From NCBI GenBank assembly GCA_036654095.1, contig JAVVSR010000014.1, positions 1 to 39,110 of the forward strand: 39,110 bases of DNA, in the 5' to 3' direction. Shown piece after piece: positions 1-7,040 of this stretch. Positions within the stretch are counted from its first letter, which is position 1. The number at the start of each line of letters is the position of its first letter. Source of the stretch: JAVVSR01 sp036654095 (GTDB lineage Bacteria; Bacillota; Clostridia; Christensenellales; CAG-917). Both the position numbers and the translations under genes were made by a program. The notes under the pieces were generated by a model. That model had not been told where the DNA came from and did no database searches. It worked only from the letters and a program-made list of their open reading frames with translations.

Positions 1-98
1 AAATACACTTTCCAAATAGCGTTACAGACATAAATTTTTTCATAATCGTTGTAAGCTTACATACTACATTGTCGCTGTAAAAATACTCTTTTACTTTT

Positions 99-130
99 CG
101 CGCAGATTTGTATCGGTCTGCGCGCGCTTT
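99..130 (+). terminator. Possible terminator-like hairpin at the left edge
   Basis: An 8-bp perfect inverted repeat (CGCGCAGA at 99-106, TCTGCGCG at 117-124, 10-nt loop) is followed on the plus strand by CGCTTTT. The T tract is short, so this is a weak terminator at best. It could close a plus-strand gene lying left of the window. The rest of 1-237 shows no gene. Confidence 0.35.
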
Positions 131-237
131 TAAAGCCGTTTGACCTGCTCCTACTTTAAATATCTATATCACATAGTTGAACTGCTTAATCCGCTTTTTA
201 CGCAATTTTATTTTCACATATCTAACCAAGCTTGAAG

Positions 238-1923
238 TTAAATATTTTTATAACCAACTACTTGATTTTGAACAATTTTTATTTTTTGTTTCATAATACA
301 TTCAAGCTGACTTACCGAATCCACCATCTTTTGAACGGAGTCATTGACAGCCAAAAGCTGAGTCGGAGTAACCCCTTGAACAGCTAGCATAGCTTGAATT
401 TTTTCACCCTCAGCATTTAAAATATGAGAAAGCGCAGTTTGTTGCAGCGCGATAGACTGCACCAAATCCGTACTTGACTGGCCAAAGTTATAAAGAGGAC
501 GTCTTAAGAAAACGGGATTGCTATTAACTGTATTAGTAATAATATCTCCATTTGCGCTTAAGAAAGCAGGATAATTGCCACTAGCGATATTTTTTACAGG
601 TGACGCGTCCGCTGCCGTCGATACCGCTTTAAATTGTACTGTTTTTGTAGAATTCGGACTCATAGCTCCTAGCGTAAACCCTAAATTCGGGTCAGCAGTA
701 CCAAACCCAGTGCCACTGCCATTTACTGTAACGCTACCTGCAACAAAACTTAAAGTCGGGTCTAGAACGTCTTTAAATATAACATTACTTAAGGTGTCGG
801 TAGAGGAATTGTTTGTAACGTCCACTGAAAATGTTACGGTGGTTCCGTTAAAAATAACAGCAGGCGTTGCAGACTTTTTAATTGTCAACAAGTTTTGAAT
901 TTCAACTTGATATAAGGCTACATCGTCAATTAAATAATCATTGCCAACGGCAGCGGGGCCCTCGCTTAAAATTTCAACAGTAATGTTGCTGTTTCCAAGC
1001 GTGTCAAACAAGAAACCATTTTGATACCAAATCGGAACGTTTTTAGCGTCAATTTGATTTACTGCCTGATAGAATATTTGGTTGTTGTTGCTATCTAAAA
1101 CGCTAAGCGCAAGCTGAGGGTCAACGTTTCCCGAGGTTTGGTTGATGAGGTTTAAAATCCAAGCAGTAAGCGCATATTTTTTATTGGGCAAAACGGATAC
1201 AGCTTGTTTAAAAACTACCGACCCGGGATTTGCGCCATTTACGGTCAGCATACGTCCAGTTTCAAGCATGGTAGTATGGTCAGAGAGTTGCCACCACGGA
1301 TAAGCAGTTGTTGCCCGAGTATTCATAACCGTAAATTTACCATCTGTTGGCGTTGCGCTGTTGACATAAACAAAGCCAGGGCTAACTCCTGGATAGGGGT
1401 CGGTTGCGGGAATAGTCATAATAGGCGTACCCGGAGCATTTGCGCCCCAAGTGCCGTTGTCGGCAACAGTAATGAGGTTTGACCCGATAAAATTTACACC
1501 TGTAAATGTTAGGGGTTTGTTTCCGACGGCGGCATCAAAAAACAAAATGTTCCCTACGTTAGTTGTTGTCACTACTATCTTTTGTAAATTAGGATTAATT
1601 GCGCACAATTTATCAGCTAAAACAGGTACCGGCACTGTAACAATAGAAAGCGGTGGTTCGGCTTCTTTTGGTTGACTCATTGCCACTTGAGTTGCGCCAA
1701 AGTCAATAGGACTTGGTAAGCCAGCTGTCCCCCAACACTCAATAACGCTATAATTTCCAGCAGGAACGTTTGTAAATAAATATGCGCCAGTTGCATCGGT
1801 TAAGGCAACCGCTCCCTTTCCTGTGGTAGTGTCGTATAATGCTACGGGTACTTTTTGAAGCCCTGTCCCGGGATTTCCAGCGCGAGTAGGGTCATAATAA
1901 ACATAGCCAGTTACATTTGGCAT
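238..1923 (-). CDS. DUF11 / SdrD-B-like domain surface protein, no signal peptide
   Basis: Protein of 561 residues. Residues 1-70 (MPNVTGYVYYDP..., ending near NVPAGNYSVIE) look like an SdrD B-type or carboxypeptidase-regulatory beta-sandwich. Residues about 105-345 are beta-rich with a jelly-roll feel. Residues about 347-455 (LTIKKSATPAVIFNGTTVTF, later FKDVLDPTLSFVAGSV) form a DUF11 repeat. The last 80 residues are predicted helical (ALSHILNAEGEKIQAML) and resemble tails seen in clostridial and bacillar surface or spore-coat-like proteins. No signal peptide, sortase motif or membrane segment is visible, so export is unexplained. I chose ATG at 1923, 10 nt after AAGGAG; a TTG at 1929 lies only 4 nt from it. 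Family-level call is good; location and function are inferred. Confidence 0.8.
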   Translation of the reverse strand: MPNVTGYVYYDPTRAGNPGTGLQKVPVALYDTTTGKGAVALTDATGAYLFTNVPAGNYSVIECWGTAGLPSPIDFGATQVAMSQPKEAEPPLSIVTVPVPVLADKLCAINPNLQKIVVTTTNVGNILFFDAAVGNKPLTFTGVNFIGSNLITVADNGTWGANAPGTPIMTIPATDPYPGVSPGFVYVNSATPTDGKFTVMNTRATTAYPWWQLSDHTTMLETGRMLTVNGANPGSVVFKQAVSVLPNKKYALTAWILNLINQTSGNVDPQLALSVLDSNNNQIFYQAVNQIDAKNVPIWYQNGFLFDTLGNSNITVEILSEGPAAVGNDYLIDDVALYQVEIQNLLTIKKSATPAVIFNGTTVTFSVDVTNNSSTDTLSNVIFKDVLDPTLSFVAGSVTVNGSGTGFGTADPNLGFTLGAMSPNSTKTVQFKAVSTAADASPVKNIASGNYPAFLSANGDIITNTVNSNPVFLRRPLYNFGQSSTDLVQSIALQQTALSHILNAEGEKIQAMLAVQGVTPTQLLAVNDSVQKMVDSVSQLECIMKQKIKIVQNQVVGYKNI

Positions 1924-2190
1924 AAACAAAATTCTCCTTGTAAATTTATTGAAAAGCGAATAAAATCCTTTTCTATTGTATGCTATGAAATTTACAAAAC
2001 TAGAGTGTCAATCCAAATCAATACATAAAGGCTAATTAAAGTATAATAGAGCTTTTAGTTAATTTTATTCAATGTTTTTATAGTAGCTATTTAACAACAA
2101 TTATATAAATAAAATTTTAATTATAAACCAAATTATGACTCTGTAAATTATAACCTTGCAACAATAAATGATACTAACAATGATTTTAAA

Positions 2191-2229
2191 CAACAAAAAA
2201 CCACCATAAACACCAGTTTACGATGGTTT
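2191..2229 (-). terminator. Rho-independent terminator of the rex-hydS-phosphatase operon
   Basis: Read on the minus strand, 2229-2216 (AAACCATCGTAAAC) and 2211-2198 (GTTTATGGTGGTTT) pair over 14 positions with two G-U pairs and a TGGT loop, followed by a run of T. On the plus strand there is no T tract. It lies 370 nt beyond the phosphatase stop codon, leaving a long 3' tail that carries the tandem repeat. Confidence 0.75.
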
Positions 2230-2494
2230 AAATTAAAAGTAGTCGTTGAAAAATATTTAATATTTTTAATAATATAATGCCGCTATTGTTTTTGTTGACT
2301 TTTAAAACTAACGTAAAATATATTTATATTTACAATTTTATTTAACAAAGTTTGCGCGATAATTTTTTATTGTCGCATGCAATTTAGTTCACCGCAATTA
2401 TAGGCAAATACTTTTTAACTTTGATAAATGCAAATATTTATGTAAACATTTTAAATTATTTTTTTGATGTATTTACAATAAAGTATCTTTTTAT

Positions 2495-2586
2495 TAAATA
2501 ACTCCACTTGCTAAATAACTTCACTTGCTAAATAACTTCACTTGCTAAATAACTTCACTTGTTAAATAACTTCACTTGCTAAATAA
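2495..2586. repeat. 17-bp tandem repeat, five copies plus a partial
   Basis: Unit TAAATAACTTCACTTGC starts at 2495, 2512, 2529, 2546 and 2563, with a sixth partial copy at 2580. Copies differ at single positions (C for T at 2504; T for C at 2562). It sits just 14 nt after the phosphatase stop codon. There are no spacers, so it is not a CRISPR array. Confidence 0.9.
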
Positions 2587-2599
2587 ATTTAGCAAAATA

Positions 2600-3760
2600 C
2601 TAATCATACATAACAGTCACTTCTTTACCTGCCTTCTTTAAGTTTTTAGCTATTGTTTCAACCAGTTTTAATTTCATTGTAATGTCAATAGGCAAATTTT
2701 GATGCGCCGAATTAATGCTTTGTCCAACATAAAAATTGATATGAGTTGCCTTTTCAAACAACATATCTGCAAGTAACGACGCGCCGTCCTGTTTAGTAAA
2801 ATACTTGGGCGTTAAGTCATTTGACAATATATATTTTTCAGACAAACTAACCATTTTTCGCAATGTTAAAACCCCTTCGGTAGTTAAGTCAATGCCTTCA
2901 ATTTTTGCAATAGGCGGAACATCTATGTCGGGGAAGCTGAAACTTGTTTCAATTTCTTTGTCAAGATACCTTGCAACAATAAGTGAACTTGTACCACCGC
3001 ACACAACTTTTTTGCCTTTACCACTTAAAAATCTATTTACATAAAAGTCATCTTTGGTTTTATCAACGGGCGGCCCTACCATAATATCAACGACTTCTTT
3101 TTTTCTTATTCTAACCGCCGCCACGGTGGTATCGTCGCCGGGTTTATCTAAATAAAGGTCGTTGCACGCGCTGGTCAATAGACAAGCAACGCACCTTGCC
3201 GACATATCTTTTTTTATGGTTCTGTTAAGATAATCAATAATATCATTACGTTGCCAGCCGAAGTTTAAAATCATACCTATACCCGCGTGGATAGTGCCGT
3301 CAGACATAACAATAACAATATCGTCAACCGCCAACTGAAGTTTTGTACGATACACTTTTTTACCTAAAATATTAAGTTCCTCCCGCGGAAAGTCAATACA
3401 CTTACCTGCGTGATAGTATATAGCTTGAGGATTGTCAAATTCAAACAAAAAGCCCTCCCCTTGATTGTTTACGTGAACAACTGAAAATGTTGAATATGCA
3501 ACTTCTCTTTCCTTGCACACGGGCAAAGTTTGTATCATAGTTTCAATGCACTCCTCCATTGGAATATCATTTGAAACCATTGTGCATAATATTTTTGAAG
3601 TTAAAATTGAAAGTATATTCGCTTTAACGCCACTGCCTAATCCGTCAGCTAAAACAAGCGTCGTAAAATCACCATTTACGCAACTTTCAACACTATCTCC
3701 ACACAGTTCCTCGCCATTTTTATTTATGCCGACATATCCGCTTTCTAATACCAATTCCAT
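2600..3760 (-). CDS. SpoIIE-family serine phosphatase associated with sensory hydrogenase
   Basis: Protein of 386 residues. The N-terminal part is a PP2C/SpoIIE phosphatase: the metal-binding acidic motifs LADGLGSGVKAN, MSDGTIHAGIG and DDTTVAAVRI appear in order. The last 160 residues (CGGTSSLIVARYL, then INFYVGQSINSAHQNLPI) form the extension found in phosphatases encoded beside PAS-type [FeFe] hydrogenases. The start is ATG at 3760, one base past the hydrogenase stop (3762), with GGTGAG upstream; a longer frame back to 3871 would overlap the hydrogenase and is not used. Role inferred: dephosphorylates an unknown Ser/Thr target, as the output of the neighbouring H2/redox sensor. Confidence 0.88.
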   Translation of the reverse strand: MELVLESGYVGINKNGEELCGDSVESCVNGDFTTLVLADGLGSGVKANILSILTSKILCTMVSNDIPMEECIETMIQTLPVCKEREVAYSTFSVVHVNNQGEGFLFEFDNPQAIYYHAGKCIDFPREELNILGKKVYRTKLQLAVDDIVIVMSDGTIHAGIGMILNFGWQRNDIIDYLNRTIKKDMSARCVACLLTSACNDLYLDKPGDDTTVAAVRIRKKEVVDIMVGPPVDKTKDDFYVNRFLSGKGKKVVCGGTSSLIVARYLDKEIETSFSFPDIDVPPIAKIEGIDLTTEGVLTLRKMVSLSEKYILSNDLTPKYFTKQDGASLLADMLFEKATHINFYVGQSINSAHQNLPIDITMKLKLVETIAKNLKKAGKEVTVMYD

Positions 3761-3761
3761 A

Positions 3762-5474
3762 TTACTCACCGTCCTTGTCCGCCTCTGACAGAACTTTTTT
3801 AAGTTTAAGTAAAGCAACCTTTGTTTCGGCTGTTGTTTCACCCAACAGCGACGCGATTTCCTGAGCGACACGCATTTGCTTTTTTATAACTTCGTCGGTA
3901 GTTGCAATCGTATCCAGGCGAACTTTTGCAAGTTTGCCATCGTACCCTACTTCGTCTGTAACATCTATTAAAATTGCAAACATAACATTTTGAGCGTTTA
4001 GACTATTTATAGTCACATCCACATACTTTTTCGTCTTTTCTAACAAAACTTTTTTACGCGTTAAATTTTTATGGTTGTTCTGCGCCAAAATAAAGTCGGT
4101 AGGATTTGCGAAATCCACATAGTTACGTCCCTTAAAATTCAATGTATCCACGCCCAGCAAGGCCACCGCGGTACTATTCATATCTAAAATTTTCAGGTCA
4201 TTGTCCAGCACTATAATTCCATTCGGACTATTTTTAATAATTTCATACGACATTGTTTCGGCGCGCGCTCTCATATATGGCAAACACATTTCAAGCTCGG
4301 CATAGCCATTTGCGACTGCCCATGCCTTTTCGCGACAAGTTGAGTAACCGCACGCGCCGCAATTCAACTCGTCTTCAGGCTTGTTTTTCCCTGTTTTGGC
4401 CAGTATTTCGCAAATTTGACGTTCCGAAATTGGGTCGCTTCCATTTTTAAGACGAGGATACTCCGTATCAATTTTAACATCAATCGGCTGTAATATTTCA
4501 TTACCTAAAACTTTCGCCATATCCTTGTTTACATAACGCCTAATATCCTCGTTTGCCTTAATAGCGGCGCCCTTTTTTGTAAGGCTACACGGCCCGTTGA
4601 CACAAGCGTAATCACAAGCGTTTAACTCTAAAAACATTCCAGACAAGCTGTCGATATTTTCAAGAATTTCCATACATTTTGACACTCCGTCCACAGCGAC
4701 GTATTCGTATGAGGCAGGCCAATTTGAAATTGATTTTATTATTCCTCGACTAATTGGAAAATATTTTGCTTTATTAATTTGCAAATGTTCATTGGCGATG
4801 TCGAGTTTAGCGATATCCTCAAAAACTATATTTTTTTCATTAAACATTTGTTTAAGCTCTTCAAAAGTCAAAACAGCATCAACAAGCCCGCTTTCCTCGG
4901 CCTCGCGTTTTTTTGCAATGCACGGCCCAACAAAAACTATTTTTGCATTTTTAAACTGTTTTCGCAACATTTTAGCGTGCGCAATCATTGGAGTATCCAC
5001 CGCCGCAAGATATGGCAACGCCTTTGGATAATAAAGCCTAATAAGACGATTTACCGCGGGGCAAGCAGATGTAATAAAGTTTTTGTATGTACCGCCCTCT
5101 AGAAGTTCTCTATATTTATTTACGACCAAATTTGCGCCCACGGCTGTTTCCTCGGCGTCAGCAAATCCAAGTTTTCCCAAAGCTATTTTCATCAGTGAAA
5201 AATTGTCAATACCAAAACTTGAAATAAACGACGGAGCTACACTAACAATAACTTTTGCATTTCCGCTAAGCATTCTTTTCACTTTATCAATTTCGCTATG
5301 AACATTCTTAGCGTTTTGTGGACAAATATGCATACACGTTCCGCACAAAATACACCTATCCTCAATAATGCGCGCTTGATGATTTATTACAGCTATTGCC
5401 TTAACTGGACAATTTCGCAAACACTTGTAACAATCCTTGCAACTAGCTTCCTTAAAATCTAAACAACTTGTCAT
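3762..5474 (-). CDS. hydS: Putative sensory [FeFe] hydrogenase with PAS domain (HydS type)
   Basis: Protein of 570 residues. It begins with two [4Fe-4S] ferredoxin motifs (Cys 12/15/18/22 and 41/44/47/51). An H-cluster domain follows, with motifs TSACPA (Cys138), GPCIAKKRE (Cys185) and NACDYACVNGPC (Cys287, Cys291). All four H-cluster cysteines are kept, but the proton-relay cysteine of catalytic enzymes (TSCCP) is Ala137. A further [4Fe-4S] motif (Cys 372/375/380/397) and a C-terminal PAS domain (about 405-510) follow. This is the architecture of group C sensory hydrogenases encoded beside PP2C phosphatases. It is cytoplasmic and likely low-activity, used for sensing rather than bulk H2 turnover. 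It lies 9 nt after the ferredoxin gene and is translationally coupled to the phosphatase. Confidence 0.9.
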   Translation of the reverse strand: MTSCLDFKEASCKDCYKCLRNCPVKAIAVINHQARIIEDRCILCGTCMHICPQNAKNVHSEIDKVKRMLSGNAKVIVSVAPSFISSFGIDNFSLMKIALGKLGFADAEETAVGANLVVNKYRELLEGGTYKNFITSACPAVNRLIRLYYPKALPYLAAVDTPMIAHAKMLRKQFKNAKIVFVGPCIAKKREAEESGLVDAVLTFEELKQMFNEKNIVFEDIAKLDIANEHLQINKAKYFPISRGIIKSISNWPASYEYVAVDGVSKCMEILENIDSLSGMFLELNACDYACVNGPCSLTKKGAAIKANEDIRRYVNKDMAKVLGNEILQPIDVKIDTEYPRLKNGSDPISERQICEILAKTGKNKPEDELNCGACGYSTCREKAWAVANGYAELEMCLPYMRARAETMSYEIIKNSPNGIIVLDNDLKILDMNSTAVALLGVDTLNFKGRNYVDFANPTDFILAQNNHKNLTRKKVLLEKTKKYVDVTINSLNAQNVMFAILIDVTDEVGYDGKLAKVRLDTIATTDEVIKKQMRVAQEIASLLGETTAETKVALLKLKKVLSEADKDGE

Positions 5475-5483
5475 ATTGCCCTC

Positions 5484-5732
5484 CTATTTATCTAAAAGCG
5501 GATAAACTTCATTAACAAAAATATCCTCTGCGTTTTCAGCGCTAACGTGATGTAACAAAATTTCATCTGCCTTCATTGTAACACCAGTAGCGCAACTCCC
5601 CAAACAAAAACTCGCCTGTAACTCAACTTGTTCCTCGACGCCGTACTTTTTGATAATCTCCGTCATTTTTTGTATGACATCATATGAACCTTTTAAGTGG
5701 CAACTACTTCCGACACACACTAGCAGTTTCAT
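5484..5732 (-). CDS. Thioredoxin-like [2Fe-2S] ferredoxin (NuoE/HymA type)
   Basis: Protein of 82 residues with the thioredoxin-like ferredoxin pattern: CVGSSC (Cys6, Cys11) and CLGSC (Cys43, Cys47) ligate one [2Fe-2S] cluster. The HLKGS motif after Cys11 is typical of the small stand-alone members. It is the size of a single domain, without the N-terminal helices of full NuoE. Its start is preceded by AGGGAG. It sits directly upstream of the sensory hydrogenase and probably passes electrons to or from it. A dead paralogue lies just upstream (5756-5976). Confidence 0.9.
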   Translation of the reverse strand: MKLLVCVGSSCHLKGSYDVIQKMTEIIKKYGVEEQVELQASFCLGSCATGVTMKADEILLHHVSAENAEDIFVNEVYPLLDK

Positions 5733-5755
5733 TGTTTATTCTCCCTAAAATTTCA

Positions 5756-5976
5756 TTATAAAAAATCGTCGATATCCTTGGGCAACAAAGCAAAATTCAC
5801 TCCGTCGACGCTTGCGCTGACATAATTTTCGTCGCATCTGCCCAAACAAATTTGCCGCTCAAATAAACCTTATTTTTTAAATTGTTGCGGGCAATCATTT
5901 GCTACAATTTTTCCATTATTTTTCTACTTCCTCGTAAATGACAGGCAGTATCAATACAAACGGATAATTTAATCAT
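5756..5976 (-). pseudogene. Decayed second [2Fe-2S] ferredoxin gene
   Basis: From ATG at 5976 (after GAAGG) the minus strand reads MIKLSVCIDTACHLRGSRK and continues to EKL, then an in-frame TAG at codon 25, then QMIARNNLKNKVYLSGKF. A one-base loss in a T run after the AAA of SGKF shifts the frame; the shifted frame then reads CLGRCDENYVSASVDG and runs to IDDFL and a stop at 5756. Joined, this gives 73 residues with all four cluster cysteines (C-x4-C and C-x3-C) and the same CHL-G motif as the live 82-residue neighbour. Two independent lesions make this a pseudogene rather than a single sequencing error. It explains most of the apparent gap between rex and the live ferredoxin gene. Confidence 0.85.
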
Positions 5977-6079
5977 TTTTACCTTCAATTATTGAAAATC
6001 GACAACATCAATCAACTTCAATAAAAACTTTCGCTTCATAAGTTTGCCTTTAACCAATATGATTGTTAATCAAAATCTT

Positions 6080-6724
6080 TTAGGTGTCAAATTCGCGCTT
6101 AAGTATTTCTGCTAGTTTTTGCGACAATATGGCCAACGAAGCAGCTATATCCTCATTTTTAATTGCGATATTATTGGGTACAACGAGTTGCGTTGGCGAA
6201 AAATTCCAAATCGCCTTAATTCCTGAATTTATCATCAAGTCACAAACATCTTGCGCGCTTTCTGCAGGAACGGTTATTATGCCGATTTTTATTTTAAGAC
6301 GATTAACCAAATTAGGTAGTTTACTTATGTTAAAAACTTTAAATCCTTTGTCGTTTCCGTTTATAATATTGTCATCAACATCAAATGAGGCGACAATATT
6401 TAAACCATAATTACCAAATCCTTTATAACCAAGTAATGCGCTTCCCAATTTACCAACGCCCACCAATATAGCGTCATCAACATTGTCATAACCCAAAAAA
6501 CTTGAAATTTTTAAAATAAGCTCACCTACATTGAAACCAGTTTTTGGTTTACCGCCGTCAGCGCTTACACAAGCTAAGTCTTTTCTGACTGAAACGGAAT
6601 TCATTTTAAACTTGTCCGCGATAACAGTTGAAGAAACACTTTCAATACCTTGACTGTGTAGTTCTTTCAAAAACCTAAAATATGATGGCAATCTTTGCAA
6701 TGTTTCTTGTGAAATACCTTCCAT
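6080..6724 (-). CDS. rex: Redox-sensing transcriptional repressor Rex
   Basis: Protein of 214 residues, the normal length for Rex. The N-terminal winged helix spans about residues 5-75 and includes the recognition helix VSVRKDLA. A Rossmann fold follows, with the NAD(H)-binding VGVGKLGSALLGY, and a C-terminal swap helix (LAILSQKLAEILKREF). Rex releases DNA when NADH/NAD+ is high and controls fermentation and hydrogenase genes in Gram-positive anaerobes. The start has GGAGG 7 nt upstream. It is first in the leftward operon and is followed by the dead ferredoxin gene, then the sensory module. I saw no clear TTGTTAA-type Rex box at its own promoter. Confidence 0.95.
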   Translation of the reverse strand: MEGISQETLQRLPSYFRFLKELHSQGIESVSSTVIADKFKMNSVSVRKDLACVSADGGKPKTGFNVGELILKISSFLGYDNVDDAILVGVGKLGSALLGYKGFGNYGLNIVASFDVDDNIINGNDKGFKVFNISKLPNLVNRLKIKIGIITVPAESAQDVCDLMINSGIKAIWNFSPTQLVVPNNIAIKNEDIAASLAILSQKLAEILKREFDT

Positions 6725-6748
6725 AAAGACCTCCGTGCAATAACCTTA

Positions 6749-6800
6749 ATCGATATTGTATTATCGATATTATGATATCAATATATAACTTATATGTCAA
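6749..6800 (-). promoter_or_regulatory. rex operon promoter with palindrome at the start site
   Basis: Minus strand: -35 TTGACA (6800-6795), 17-bp spacer, -10 TATCAT (6777-6772). The expected start (about 6765) lies inside the inverted repeat ATCGATA-N6-TATCGAT (6749-6768), a plausible operator. The palindrome does not match the Rex consensus, so another regulator may act here. Confidence 0.65.
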
Positions 6801-7040
6801 GTCTTTATTTAATGATAAAATTTGTATAACAAAATTTTTCTTATTAGTTGCATTTTATTATGTTTAATAGTATAATTAATATTATTAATAATATTTATAA
6901 ATGTAAGTTACAAAACTTGTTTGCATTTTGCCAATGGCGGGATTGGTTAAGGTTAAGGGGTAAATTCAAAATAACCGTCTGTTTATTTTTTTCACATTTT
7001 ATTTAATATAGATATATAACAAAAATCTTGGAGGTTTCTT

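Larger units (their letters stand above)
1924..2599. other. Gene-free AT-rich stretch
   Basis: No convincing coding sequence on either strand. It holds the leader of the DUF11 gene, a strong leftward terminator (2191-2229) and a 17-bp tandem repeat (2495-2586). I see nothing else in it. Confidence 0.7.

Noticed and set aside
2495..2586. CRISPR array
   Set aside because: Units are 17 bp and directly adjoining, with no spacers and no cas genes nearby.
5977..6079. Remnant of an ATPase (anti-sigma-like) gene between rex and the ferredoxin
   Set aside because: A short frame reading YEAKVFIEVD is suggestive, but stops occur on both sides and nothing else aligns by eye.
6060..6090. Rex box near TTGTTAAT at 6064-6069
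   Set aside because: Only half of the palindrome is present and it lies at the end of the rex gene, not at a promoter.
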